This document shows positions 49,390 to 62,012 of a stretch of DNA of 64,000 nt, piece by piece; the stretch's first letter is position 1; each line of letters starts with the position of its first letter. The translations under genes and the position numbers were made by a program. Location: NCBI GenBank assembly GCA_002633005.1, contig NMRA01000868.1, positions 49,529-113,528 of the forward strand, written 5' to 3'. The notes below the pieces were generated by a model. The model was not told the DNA's origin, ran no database searches, and worked only from the letters and a program-made list of their open reading frames with translations. Source of the DNA: Phoronis australis (Eukaryota > Phoronida > Phoronidae).

Positions 49390-51787
49390 CTAGATGTGAG
49401 AAGTGTCAATAAGTGAAATTACTTCTTAGTCCTCTAGATGGCAGAGGTATCTTGTTCCACGTGATCAGCTGTTACTTGCCTATAGGAATGTCTCCTGTTG
49501 GAAGCGTTATAAGATTTTCGTCCACTAAAGAGATCACCTTAAAGATGGCAGGATGATACGTCCATCAGTATACCACAAGTGTTGTATAGTAGCTCATGTT
49601 TTTCCATGACTTTTCAGCAGACTCGCAATACACAGTATATAAATTTTGAAAACGTTTTGAGTTTAAGACGTAGCTGCATACACGTTGGGTTCTAATTGCT
49701 AAGTCTTTCTGTCGCTTTAACAGCAAAACTAAAAAACTTTTTCTTCGTCAAAATCACAATAGAATTATATAAATATGGTTACTGATCTAAGTGCTAATGG
49801 ACTGGCTCAAACTATATTTATTGTGACTGGAATCTGTTTGACATTTATCATCCAGTTAAGTGGTGCAAAGTAGAATGGAAAATACGAGATATCTGAATGG
49901 GCTCTTTGATCAAAATGACAGTGACCTGGTTCAAATATGACACTCCCAAAATTAACTTTTCAATATACAGGTGACTTCTATCATGATATAGTACATATCA
50001 CTTGCCAGTCCGCCGAAGTCACCACCTTTCTTTTGGCTTGTGCATAAGTCAACACTCAGATAAGGCATCGGCTTTTAGTTAAGAGGGATTAAAACAGAAA
50101 TACCGGCAACTTTTAAACAACTGGACACCGACTAAATATCCTGATTTCACTGACAAATTCACAACAAGTGTTGCTGTATTGCACTTTGCATTTGACTGAG
50201 TTTCTACAATATCACACCAATAAGAATTGATTAAATCCCTCAGGCAACCCAACATATTGCACAATTATTGGACGAAGATGAAATCTAAAGTATTCCTCGA
50301 CATCATAGACTGTAAACTTCTCTATCCCCGTAATATAACGATTTCCCAGCGCGGCTGAAGGCACTCCAGCATGAAAAGAAACCTTTATCCTGCTGTGGTG
50401 CAGCAAGTCTCCTTCCCTAAACAGGTTATATTTCTTCGTCGCTTGCGCAGATCTTGCAGGGTCTGCTTTGTTGATCTCCTTTCTGAGAAACGACAGGTAG
50501 TTTGTGAAACTCTCAAAAATCATATGCTTTTTGAAAACTGCGTGGTGATCAGCCAATACACCCCTGAGACCGCCTCCACTGACTTTAGCCGAGATGGTTC
50601 ATTTGACCTATCGCAATCCTTATTTCAATACTTCCAAACCGAAAAAAACACTCTGGGTACTTGATTTATGTTTGCCAATTTGACCGGATTAATCTGGGCA
50701 TCAAGAAGATATCACATCCAGATTCTAAATGTGGACATATTGGGACACCGTTAAACATAATGACATAGTATGACTTAGGCCTACGTAATTCACTGAAAGC
50801 CTAGTAAGTAAAACAGAAATTGTGGTATACAGTTTGTCAGTTAAAATAGCAATTTAGAATGCTATGGGTACAACGTTCCTAAAAATATAGATGAAAAATA
50901 CTTGCTGTAGCGAACTAAAAAGAAGGCGCATAGCTACAATAACGGTTATTCAAAAGCGAGAGCCAAAAATATACTGCATTTTTATCTTGCGACACGTGGC
51001 ACTAGGTCATAATCTCGGACTTAACTTACAACTGACACAGGACACTTGTAGTAAGTGCACTGAATGGCTCTAGTCTAGTCTAGACTCCAGCAATGGCAAG
51101 AGGACAGGCTTATCATTTGACATAGAAACTCAAGACTGTTTTTGAGGTCCCACACACTTCATGACAATAGTTACTGTAAGTCAAGATCGTCGGCCATTTT
51201 GCTACTACTGTTGTTGAACGATGGTTTCCCGAAAAACGCGGGATTTTTGTGAAAAAGGAAAAAAATAACTTAAAGCAAATGCACCCGACTTAATGAAACT
51301 AAACTATATATTAATAATCAAAACTATGCACCTTACTGGTATTAAAACCGCTCCAAACTGGTATCGGTATTGAAGGCACTTTCCACTGAGGTGGTTGCCT
51401 CAAGCTAGTGATTCCTGTTGGAAAATGCTCACGGCCAGATGATTTTATTTCCTTGTATAAATGCCATTTGTTGATCTGTAAACGTCTGTTGTTGATCAGT
51501 GTTGTGCCAGCTGAGATATGGGTTCTCAAAATAAGGGGAAATTGCAATGCTTTAGTAGTCAACCTTTGACCCCTGTCAAACAAAAACCTGAAATTTCGAA
51601 CTTAGCGGCAGATTTAATGAGAGTTGTTTAATATTATGATGAAGCTAATTACTTGCTTTATTGAAAAATTGCACACAAAGAATTATTTTGTGCACAAGTA
51701 ATGTTTTCTTATGCATTGCAAATACACGTAAGCCATTTTCGGTGAGGTCGTTGCCTGCTTCACCTCCAAAACAGAGGCCCCTTGATT

Positions 51788-51801
51788 CCCCCCCCCCCCC
51801 C
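51788..51801. repeat. C homopolymer, 14 bases
   Basis: Uninterrupted run of C. Confidence 0.95.
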
Positions 51802-51922
51802 TTAAACAAGGTAAAGTGAGACTGGACATCCACTGTTTATCACTCCAAAGGTAACTAAAATGTATAGTATGGTCCAAATCCGTGACATTGTGTTTATCAC
51901 ACCTCTGGGGATTTTGCGTGCT

Positions 51923-51985
51923 GTAAGCCTTACTTCATTCTTAAAATGTGTTANGTAAGCCTTACTTCATTCTTAAAATGTGTTA
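51923..51985. repeat. 31-bp direct duplication around a single N
   Basis: GTAAGCCTTACTTCATTC and the following 13 bases occur at 51923-51953 and again at 51955-51985, separated only by N at 51954. This is the mark of two overlapping contig ends joined without merging. Confidence 0.92.
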
Positions 51986-52983
51986 ACTAGGCCGAATTCC
52001 ATTTCGCCAAACGCAGTTACTGTAACAAACTTTCTAACAGAACAGCATAATTGGAGAAAACGGCAAAGTGGATTACATGAGAACAATTTATTTTGTCAAC
52101 TAATGCAAACGCTCTCATGAGCAACACTAATCGAAAACAGCCATAAAATAAAATCGACACGAAAGTCAACCGCGATAACAAAACCAACGACGACATCAGA
52201 GACCGTGCTAGATAACCCCTGACCTTTTCAACGACAGTGACGTAGCATACGGAGTGTCCTTGTGCAGCTGTCCTCACCAGTTCCAATATATATGTATAAT
52301 ATGCAGACAAATTTATATCTACCACGCGCAGAACTAGTACTGACACCTGACGGAATTACTACTGCGACAATATCAACAACGATGCTAAGTCACTCACACA
52401 AATGAACTTGCGGCGGCCCAGAACAACACTTCTGACACTGGCGACGACGACTGCTTATAGAATACTGTTCTCTGCATGTACATGTAGCTCTTAATAATAC
52501 AGACACAATGAAATTTGAAAACGGTAGTAAGGGCAATTGTGATGATGACAAGGAAGATTGATGACGATGAATAATGATGACAATCATTAACTTGCCGGCA
52601 AAGTCATTTTTTTATTTTAACAATAACATTTTGACACTTCAAAACGCGTACGCCACCCAGTCTCTGAAAACCTCGAATTAGTGGAGAATGGTATGCCGTG
52701 CAGAAATTAGATGACAAAAGAATAAGTTGTTCACAAATACCTGTACCAAATGTCAAGCGACAGTGAGATTATGGCTTGACAAAGCAACATTACACTAGAT
52801 AGCGGCCTTGCGCCTTGTTGTGTTGGGTCCCTTTCAAAACACTGTTTAATCTAGCTGAGATAAAAATAAAGCAAGCTGTAGCATCCAAAGAAACAATTAA
52901 TGACAAAACAACGCACGCTAAGAACTTTCATTTCTCCAAGTAAGAAAAACGTTCTGGTAGAGTGAACCTTGGCGAAACCGTAC

Positions 52984-53164
52984 CAGGATAAATTACATCC
53001 ATCAAGAATGTTGCCGCGTGCTTTCCACCACAACTTTGGTGTGGACGTCCAGGACAGGTGATGTTACAACCAGACCTCCAATAGTAAGATCGTTGAAGTA
53101 CAGGCTGCCAGAGTCCAGGCAAATAGCACGAGCATGTGCTTCCGTCACTTAAACCCGCTTTGTG
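52984..53164 (-). CDS. Exon: second half of WSC domain 1
   Basis: 181-nt exon between acceptor TTCCAG and donor G|GTACGG. It starts in phase 0 with HKAGLSDGSTCSC and ends in phase 1 after MDVIYP. It supplies the remaining WSC cysteines: TCSC, GCNITC, and SCGG with the typical CPG-x3-Q-x-CGG pattern. Together with exon 56670-56803 this makes a complete eight-cysteine WSC. An N-glycosylation sequon (NIT) lies in the GCNITC motif. The next exon downstream is WSC2, and the join makes a Glu codon. It aligns over its whole length with exon 730-898, including the position of the donor, which shows that the two split WSC modules share an origin. Confidence 0.85.
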
Positions 53165-56100
53165 CTGGAATTTAAGACATCGAGTTTATGACCATTATCA
53201 AGTCTACATGTATACAATCAGCCTCATATCAAAAGGGAAGGATTTTCACTCTGTTTTCGATTTTTTTCTAAAATGGAAACCTTTAATGCTTATTGATTGA
53301 CTCTTTCTAAAATGTTTTTGCGTTGTATCAAGTGCGAATTTTGTTAAAATTATTCAAACACGAAATGTTTTTAAATTTAAATTTAAATCAACGGTATTAA
53401 CAACCCTATTAAATGTTAGGTGATATAAATATTCTAGATGAAATCTGAAATCGGCAAACTTACATGAAATTATCCCTCCCTCTGTATTTTTTTCAAGACT
53501 GTTACACAAAAATCCCTCAAATCTATGTATGTTGATATCATTCGGTGCTGAACATGGAATTTTAAAAACAATTCTACTAGTATTGATACGGGAGGCACCG
53601 CTATTTGGTCATCATGGGTGTGGTCGGTTAAATTATTATAGGATTCCACCCCCACAATGGATCGAAGTGTTGGCTACAATTGCATCAAACGCTTTTGGCG
53701 GAGCCTTATGTTAGTGTACACACTATATTCTGGTGTTGGCCCTCGGCTGGCCTTCGGTAAACTTTGCAATGAGCAGCCAGCTGATATCACTGAGAACCAA
53801 CTCCGATCCCAAATACCAAAACTAAAGAAGCCGACTGTCAAAATCCAGGCAACGTGGCAGGTGTCAATTGTAAACCCAACCATCATATGGCTGGGAAATG
53901 CGAAGACATGGCTAATGGATATTCCGACTTGATTATTGCGTATGAAGAAATCGAAAACTTGGAGCATTTCTTAATTAAATTTCAAGGTCTTTGTGATATG
54001 CAGGATAAAGCGTAGAATACAGGTTAGAATTTCCAGGCAGTATTGGCAGCTAATACTCTCCGATACTTCGCTTACAGAAATCAAGGTGCCTCTCTATACT
54101 AAAATAAGAAAACATTCCAGAATCCAGGTCAACAAGTCCTTATATCAATAGATGAGGATGTGGGACCCTTCACCAGTACTTTGATCTGCCATTGTTCTGC
54201 GACAGTCTTGAACGGAACTTTTTGATATTACTATATGGTCCCCACTTTCTTTTGTATATGGTTTTGCGAGGACCACAAACTCGTTTCAAACATGTATAGT
54301 GCATCAAATGCGCTTTTAATGTTATCTAGTTCCTTTCAGTCAATTTTCGATGAACTCTATGCTTTGTCAACTATTAAAACATATATTTTCTGTAAGGAAA
54401 AAGATCGCAAATTCTAAAAATGGGCTTCTTAGCACTGTGTCTTCATCATTGTCACGTGACCATGTTTTAAGTAGAATCACCTAGTACAGTCATAGTAAAG
54501 TATTAATCCTATGCGCGTTGAATCAGTCTAGTGAAATACAGCCATGTGATAATGTATTCGTATTCACCAACAGCACTACTTCAACAGGGTCCTCTGACAT
54601 GGACAGTTCATAAGGTAGGTCAATGTCGTTAGCTACTTCGATCATCAAACTTTCCGAAAATAGTTTAATACCATTGCTGCAGTATAAATAAAACTCAACA
54701 TATAATCAGGTCCTAATCGTAACGTATGGAACAGGTTGTGTTAATTATATGACAGTTCTGCCTGACTTTCCAATTGCTAAATATTATATCGTCTGCAACT
54801 CAGGCGCCGATTCCTGGCTAACTACATGTACAATATCTAATATTGTTGTTAGTTAACTATTTCTGGAAATGTTACAAGTTCAATGCACACTTACCGCTGT
54901 TTTCATCTTTGTTATCTCTTTTTAAGTCATAAATTGTAACATTTTTAAAACTGTTTCTTTTACTAGAAAAAGCTTGCAACATAAGGCGCAAGTACATACA
55001 CATACATGTACGGTCTGAGAGAAATATTTAATAAATCTGACGAAAAAATGAAAGAAACTTAGGAATTCGAAGAGTATGGGATAAATACAAAACGTTCCTT
55101 GATTGGAATACATGAAATAATATCCCACTAGACATTATTCTGAGTACACGCGGAATACTGTCTCGTGGGGTATTATACACCGGTGACCTTACGCCGTGAA
55201 TATACATGTACATGTAAGCATAAAAAGCAGCTGATTGTCATACTACCCGATTGCCGTTAGCAACTGCTTATGGGATGTCATGGACCTATACCAACCTTCA
55301 CAAATATTTGTGTTTTGCCAATCTTAATCCTTGTTTTTCTCCGCAAACAGAGTTTTCAATCGGTGGCTGATATCGCCGCCATTTTGAATGAGGCCCTAAA
55401 GTCGTGGCCGTTTCGTTTAGACGGAAATGCACGAAATGAGACCACGATATGTCAACTCCAGTGCTCACTGTTACTCTAGACGACATAATAATCCATTGCA
55501 TTGATTATTCATTCAGTTTCACTTAAAATAAATTGTTATTTGTTTTGCACCCGACTTCAATGTGCACAAAGTTAACGTTTTCAATGAGGTTGTTTACGTA
55601 AAATGCTAACAACCTAGCACAAATTATCCCTCTGTATTTTATTGTTTCGGCCGTACAAAACTTGATCGAACCTGGGACATTTTGGTACACTGTTCAAGCC
55701 ACCCCTGCAGCACATGTTTGAGCAAAACTCAACGATGTTTAGGTTCGAAAATATATTTTGCACAAAATGTGGATTTGTGAAATACGCTGTTTTAAGATAC
55801 ATTTGTGAAAAGAAGCCACCCCTTCACTGTTTATTATCATATTGTGAATATTAACACGTCCGGGTATTCGTTTGACGTTCCTAAGCAGACGAACGATGGA
55901 AACTTTAACGCTAGATGTCGCGGGACCGCGCAGAAGCGGAAATAAGGTCATTCACGAGTTCACGCACTCACGACTTTAGGACCTTCGACCTTACTTCATC
56001 TACGCCACTCTCGGTACATTTTGTGTGTATCCACAGCAGGTTTTACTAAAGCTTTTTTATCACTTAAATAAGGTTACATGCCAAATGAATTCGCAAAACA

Positions 56101-56669
56101 CTACGCATTTTTGTAAAAAAACAGCTGTATCATTCGTACATGTACATCGCTCGGTACGGGAAAACTAAGCATTTTGAAGCAAAACAATGCCCACTTTTAC
56201 AAGTAAACAAAACCGTTTTGATGAATCAGTTTAGAGGTCAATAATTAGTTGTAAGATAACCTTAGGTTGAGCACGGATATTTCAATAAATCCGAATATCT
56301 GAAACGTGTCGTTGGACACCTATGAGATTGCAAATGTTGTTAAAGTTGCATTGAAATCTTAATCACTCTCTACCTCAAGCACAATTTTGCACCCGACAAA
56401 AGAACTACTTATACGAAATTAGACAGCAAATTCGTTAACTAATTCTCGCTTTGACACGTGACCGTGACTTCATTTGCTATTTTGCGTGGGGTTGGTGCTA
56501 AGGGACTATTCGGTCGTAGACAACGTCTTGCACCGCCTGTGGATCCCCAAAAAAACTGCAGGATTTTATGGCTAAGTTTGTCTGAAACATTTGTTGTTCC
56601 GTGGTTCCTGACTCCTTGGTCACCTGAAGTCCATGCATTCAGTTTCACTAGTGTAACAAAGGTACTCAC
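53165..56669 (-). other. Intron inside WSC1 (3.5 kb)
   Basis: A phase-0 intron at the same place as the WSC3 intron. AT-rich; no mobile element with clear ends was seen. The stretch at about 56230-56510 resembles 6815-7070 in the WSC3 intron. Confidence 0.55.
56230..56510. repeat. Intronic segment paralogous to 6815-7070
   Basis: Shared words in the same order: GATGAATCAG, GTTGGACACCTATG, AAAGTTGCATT / ACAGTTGCATT, CCCGACAA / CCAGACAA, GACACGTGACCGTGA / GACACGTGATCGCGA, and GGTTGGTGCTAAGGG / AGTTGGGGCC. Both lie on the same side of the homologous first-half WSC exon. Confidence 0.6.
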
Positions 56670-56803
56670 TGATCCTTTAAATGCTCCACACCACATTCTA
56701 CACAGTGCATGGTCTGGAAGGTCAGCAGAGATGTGTGGTATCGGCGGCGTGTGGTAGAAACGGTAACAGCCGGGCTTATCGTTGGAAGTACCTCGGATAT
56801 ACG
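56670..56803 (-). CDS. Exon: first half of WSC domain 1
   Basis: 134-nt exon. The acceptor ends TTCAAG before position 56803, and the first two bases complete a phase-1 codon. The donor GTGAGT begins at 56669 and is phase 0. It encodes about 44 residues running from YIRGTSNDKPGCYRF to PDHAMCRMWCGAFKGS, which carry the first three cysteines of a WSC domain (GCY, AMC, MWC). The remaining five cysteines lie in the next exon at 52984-53164. The same residues and the same phase-0 break occur in exon 7661-7824, so the two are paralogous. This is the most upstream exon recognised; whatever precedes it was not identified between 56804 and 64000. WSC domains are thought to bind carbohydrate in fungi; in Kremen the domain is part of the extracellular fold. 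Confidence 0.8.
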
Positions 56804-57364
56804 CTTGAATTAAAATAAATTGTGTTTTAAGAAATGTTTATAACACCGGTACTAGGCTTCACGGACACGGTGAATTCAGTTGGTACGGACCATTGTGAGG
56901 TTGATTTTAGCAGCGTAATATGCTTAATTGGATTATCTGAGGTTTACAGAACAGGGTTCACCGTTTTAGTGCCAACTGTTAAATCACAATTAATAAATTT
57001 GATATCACCCTTTCTGCCGCATCAGTTATAGTCGAAAGAAATTTGTCTCAGTTAAAATAGTATTTCACGGGGCCACAGCATGGAGTCCTACGTCAAGAAC
57101 CAGTCTTGATAGCCTGTAACGTTGTACCTGTAGTATCTGAGTTATGGTAAATGTACCTGCAGTGAAAGCAAGAGTTAATGGAAAGCTAAACCCCTCATCG
57201 TGGGAAGCATTTAGAAGATTGATGTATTGTCGTATTCTTTTTCTACACTATCCATCAAACAATGACATCAACATATATCTTCTTATTTAACTCTATGCTG
57301 CAATGAGCACGTGATCAAACAAAAGTCATGAGAGACTACCTGAAAACAGATCTAACTGAAAAAC

Positions 57365-59371
57365 TCTTTGGAAAATCATAAAATCAATTTTACCTAACAA
57401 TTCCAAGTCCGTCGCAAATGAATTTCTTATTGGTAACGATGTTGTTTCGGACAAAAGTAAAATAGCAAATCCATTTAATGACTTTTTTATAGCATTGGCC
57501 AAAAACTTGCTGAAAAATTCAGTATGGCAACTATTGACCTCCCGCCCAAGATACAGGATGGAATATCATTTAAGTTTCAAGACTTTCAGTTCGACTACGT
57601 CCGAGAACAAATAGAAGCTCTGAACTCTAGTAGTGCCAGTGGCATCGATAGCAGTGTTGTCAAACTATTAAAAGTGGCATCTCACCAAATAGTTGAGCCT
57701 CTTACGAGTATCATGAATTTAAGTTAAAAAACGGTCACAGTTCTTAGAGAATGGAAGATGGCGGTTGTTACTCCTGTTTTTAAAGATTGTGAAATGTCCT
57801 GTTGCGAGAATTATAGGCCAATATCGGTCCTCCCTGCAGTGTCCAAAATTCTTGAAAGGTGTGTCCAAAAGCAGCTTCACCGATCCCTGGAGCATAATTC
57901 CCTTTTTCGGCGGCACAGTTTGCATTCCGCCGCTTGCATTCAACTCTGATTACATATATTCATGCTACTGAGTTTTTCTTTAACAATATGGATCAGGGGA
58001 GGCTTGCTGGTGCTGTCTTAGTTGATCTTTTGATATCCGTTTACACTGTGGACCATTGCATCCCATTACAGAAACTAGAGTCTTGTGGAGTTAATGATAA
58101 CGAACCTCTTTGGTATAAAAGCTACTTATAGGACCGTAAACAGGCCACCAAATACGGTGGTATTCTTTCTGACTACTCAACCGTAATCACGGGCATACCT
58201 CAGGGTTTCATTCTGGGCCCTCTATTATTCACTATTTTGCTAACGACCTCCCTACTGTTGTCCACAACAGTGTCTTAGTTTTATATGCTGATGACATCGT
58301 AATTATGTCCACAGCTGGATCAGTAAAATAACTCGAAACTTCTTTCAACACTGAGCTAGCCCTTATCCATGACCTTCTGATGCAAAATACATTCACTCTT
58401 AACGTTAACAACAATTAAAACAACAAAACTGCCCCTTTTTATCAATGGTTCTCCCATCGAGAATGTTGACAAGTTTCAGTACTTGGTCCTAATTTTAGAT
58501 CTCGATATTAAATTTAATATGCACATAGATCACATCACAAAAAATTATCAAAGAAAATCGGTTTACAAAACGTCTAGGCAAATTTCTTGATGTCAGTACT
58601 CTTAAGGCACTTTAACATTCTATTATTCAGTCTCATAGTGATTATTGTTTACCGGTTTGGGGGCATACCAGTGAAACACTTGTCAGCAAAGTCCAAGTAA
58701 TCCAAAATATAGCCGCCAAGGCTATCCTGGGTACTAGAATTAGGGACACCAAGGTCAGTAACTTGTATTCCAAGCTAAGATTTATGAAAGTAAAACAAAA
58801 AATACATATCTCTCTGCCTGTTGTATAAACCGATGTGTCAATGGCTTGGCTACAGCATATCTCAACCGAAAATTCAATAGCACTCAAACTATATATTCTA
58901 CACGCTCTTCTGTTGTTGGAAATGTTTCGTTTAAAAAATTAGAACCGAAACCGCCAAGAGATCCTTCATTTATGCTGCTGCTTCAATATGGAAGTCTATT
59001 AGCCTAGAATTCAAACGATATATTCAAGCGTAATATTAGTAATTGACTGCAGTTTACCTAACCCTTTATACTCAACCTGTCCCAAACATGTCATTCTTTC
59101 GAGTCGTGAGTATTCTCACTTTTTAGAGTCATCTCTTTGATTATTTCATCTCTCTTAGTTAAATTATCATCATTCTTCTTCATTTATTTATTGTCTTAAT
59201 TCTCAACCTGTTTTAATTGTATCTTTGTTAGGTATATTTAATTGCTGTTTTATTACTTCATTGTATTGTATTACTGTTTTGTTGTTGAGGGCCCTCTTTG
59301 AAAGCAGTGCTATCACTGAAGAGGCCACCCTCATTTTAAATATCACAATCAATGAATAATAAATAAAAATG
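57365..59371 (+). mobile_element. LINE (CR1/L2-like) reverse-transcriptase relic with 3' end
   Basis: Pieces of a non-LTR ORF2 in order: VVSDKSKIANPFNDFF (57440 on), EALNSSSASGIDSSVVKLLK, a WKMAVVTPVFK-ENYRPISVLP block (57755-57840), the region around TVDH (58045), TGIPQGFILGPLLF (58190 on), LYADDIVIMS (58276 on, the catalytic YADD) and a tail with YCLPVWG-like sequence near 58650. Stops and shifts occur every 100 to 200 bp. The 3' end has a GAGGGCCCTCTTTGAAAGCA block and an AATAAATAAA tail at about 59355-59371. ORF1 and the endonuclease are missing, so it is a 5'-truncated dead copy outside the recognised part of the gene. Confidence 0.8.
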
Positions 59372-59429
59372 ACATCTTCTAATAAAATGTTTCTTTCTGT
59401 AGACCAATATCATTTTTGATTAGATTTCC

Positions 59430-59885
59430 CATTAGTGCAGTGCTCAGACCATTGGCCGATGGTAACGTGAAGACACGAGAGGTAGAGTTGGAAGGGTCTG
59501 ATGGACAATCCGTAGGAGCAGACCCAGTTGTACAGGGGTGGTAACTGCAGGGAAAAGTTGCGTAACTCGAAATGAAGTGGGCATGTTGGATTTATCTGTA
59601 GTAATGGGTGGCAAGAGGAAAGATATTGGGATGAATGATATTTAGAGGGTAAAGACGAAAGAAAGGCGTAGGTGATGGAGAGTAGAAGCCGATGACCATA
59701 ACAAAAGCTTGTCAACAGAACAGTTCTGTGTTGTTTAAAGGGGTTTGGAGATGTATTTAGAGTAGCATACTCACGTTTTAGAACAATTAACAATAATGCC
59801 AGCCTTAGACAAGGTTTAGGGTAGCACGCCACCACCTCTGGTGTCATGGTCGCTATCACGGTGTTCATTTTGTGGCCACAATGTT
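59430..59885. repeat. Dispersed repeat, copy B (related to 13615-14000)
   Basis: It starts just after the LINE tail. Shares GTGAAGACAC, purine-rich GGAAGGGTCTGATG-type sequence and the block CCACCACCTCTGGTGTCATGG followed by GTTCATTTTGTGGCCAC. The 152-codon minus-strand frame across it is an effect of the purine-rich composition and matches no family I know. Confidence 0.5.
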
Positions 59886-62012
59886 CTTCACCAGAGAGTG
59901 CATTGTTGTTCCCTTTGGATGACTTAACTGCAAGTCGTTAAGGTCGCGCAACAGAATCTTGCTGCTCAATATGCTGAATAGAAGATGAAACATGGCGATC
60001 AGTGTAACCCATACGTTAGGTAAAGAATTTTTAAGAGTAAGTCAATTTTGGTGGAGACTGTCAAATAAAGAAATAGAAGCAAACTTTCTTTTCCAAATCG
60101 AGTAATAACATATTACATGCATTGTATTTTTACAGGATGACCATCAAAGGCGGTTAATAGCGGACCACCGATTAACAATAAACTTAATGGATTTTAGCAA
60201 TTAAGAAGAAGCAAGATAGATAACAACAAAAATTACACGTACAATGACATAAAATACAATGCAAGTTCATATAAACACGTAAATTTGTCCACAGATCATA
60301 GATACAAGGTAAACCGAACGGTCAGAAAAGCATGAGTCTAAGATGTAATCACGGTTTCTTCAATTAGAACATGCGTAAATATACAAAACGTTGCACTGAG
60401 GGCTGTAAATGAGAAGTGTAAGTTTTAAATAGATGGCGAATCCATGTAACTCATGTGTGTTAACTCTGTCTGTTTTATACAAAGGAAAGATACATGTACA
60501 GTTGTTTGTTAAATTTGGTATTTTAAATATTAATAAGATTTTACAAGTTTCCTGTTGTACGTTGGTTGATTTAAGATAGGTTTTTGACTGTGTATTCTAT
60601 GAACATATCTTGGCGACGGATTAATCTAAATCCCCCTCGACACACGACATCCTCGACTTGCCCTACAAAAGCTCGACCAGATCAGAACATACCACAAGAG
60701 CTGAGTTGCAAGACCAACTGTGGTATATCAATGCGTGTTGCGGCCAACAGATGGCGCGCTCGTGGTAGTAAATCAAAGAACACACGAATACTTTAACAAT
60801 AGAATACGTCTATTAATTTCCAGCGTTGTGAATTACAAACAATAGATTACATCGAGTTGTGAGACTGACGACTGTTCGAATGAAACGATATATCGTTACA
60901 GGTGAGAGTATTAATCTACAGTGCCACCAGTTATCCGTAGCTACCGCACACGTTAATGCAATACAAGTCGCAACATGAACTGACCCTTTAAAACAATCAC
61001 TAGACAGGTTCGAATTGACTAGCAGGCTGAGACCAATGCCTGTATTAAGTGTCTATACCTCGGCTCTTGGACTTGACGTTGTTGAACTGGTTTCCTCGCC
61101 TTCACTGTCGGCTTCTTTTGGAGACGATGTCGTGGTTTGTGGCCTTTTGTGGTCTGACGTCGTGGTCTATGTCGTGGTCTATCTTGGTGTCATGGTCTGT
61201 GGTCTATGGTCTGACTTTCCTTGATGGCCAATGCCTTAAGTACTATTCTAGCTGGCATCATATGATGGGCCCATCTCGTGACGGTTGCACGTGACACTTG
61301 CATAAGTATTAATTAATCTGAATGGAACTTACTCAGCACAATCAAATCAGCTAACTATTGAAACAATTCTTGCCACCTGTGATAAGTTCTACTACAGTCA
61401 AAGATATGATTGTAATGCACTTTTAATTTTCGGAAACCTTAATTAAATGCAGAGGGCCTAGCCTCATTATATTACACAACGAGTGTGGCTGTGGGTTCGT
61501 CTGGATTTTTCAAGCTTTTTTAAATTAAAACAGTTAATCCAGCAAGATTAAAAGCCAAAAAACAGAAAGAAACAACGTGACCAAATCAAATCAAATCAAA
61601 GTCCTACCAAAAATTACAAATATCTTTCGTCTCTTCTGCTCTTCAGTGAATTGCCGATTCAATTTTTGGAATAGTGCGAGGAGCGACAAATATGTAATTG
61701 CTTCAGAAAATTCTGCTTGAAAAACAAGATGTTAATTAAAAGTATATCATATACATAGAGTGTATTGTAAACGTGTGTACAACAGAAACAAAATAATAGA
61801 AATATATAAATATTAGCATTCACGTTAACGTACTCTCTCTTCGTAGAACAGGGGCATTGGTAGGCGGTCGTGAAACTATTTGCGTGAAGATAGCACGCTC
61901 AAAATCTATTTTCTGTTTTAACCACGAAACTTGAGCCACAGCAGATTTTCGAGTAGCCAAGTGTTATGGCAAAGTCGATCATCGACAAATACGATTATGA
62001 AATGCATAAAAA
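59886..62012. other. Right flank, no recognised gene
   Basis: AT-rich DNA. Apart from the GTGGTCT minisatellite at 61.1 kb I see no feature. An upstream exon of the WSC/kringle gene could lie here but none was recognised. Confidence 0.45.
61124..61213. repeat. Degenerate GTGGTCT minisatellite
   Basis: About nine imperfect units such as GTCGTGGTCTAT, GTCATGGTCTGT and GTGGTCTATG in 90 bp. Frames through it are Val/Ser/Trp-rich by composition. Confidence 0.75.

Larger units (their letters stand above)
46266..52983 (-). other. Intron between WSC1 and WSC2 (6.7 kb)
   Basis: Mostly AT-rich with no coding signal I can name. It contains a 153-bp inverted-repeat element at 49.2 kb, a C-run at 51.8 kb and a single-N duplication at 51.95 kb. 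A 114-codon minus-strand frame at 50212-50556 has no recognisable domain. Confidence 0.55.
730..56803 (-). other. Gene span: interior of a WSC/kringle mosaic gene, eight exons seen
   Basis: Eight minus-strand exons form one continuous reading frame of 1797 nt (about 598 codons) encoding WSC1-WSC2-kringle1-kringle2-kringle3-WSC3. Exon phases chain without conflict: 1-0, 0-1, 1-1, 1-1, 1-1, 1-1, 1-0, 0-1. All introns have GT donors and AG acceptors. Intron lengths in transcript order are about 3.5, 6.7, 5.4, 7.8, 5.9, 18.2 and 6.8 kb. Kringle and WSC are extracellular disulfide-rich domains; Kremen proteins are the known family that combines one of each with a CUB domain. No CUB, transmembrane or signal-peptide exon was recognised here, so the protein is partial at both ends. 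A role in ligand binding at the cell surface or in secreted fluid is inferred from the modules only. Small or poorly conserved extra exons could have been missed, above all in the 18-kb intron with the assembly gap. Confidence 0.8.

Noticed and set aside
50212-50556. 114-codon minus-strand frame in the WSC1-WSC2 intron
   Set aside because: Few cysteines, no domain recognised, and it is not needed to join the neighbouring exons in phase.
59410-59868. 152-codon minus-strand frame
   Set aside because: Lies in the purine-rich dispersed repeat, whose other copy at 13.6 kb does not keep the frame.
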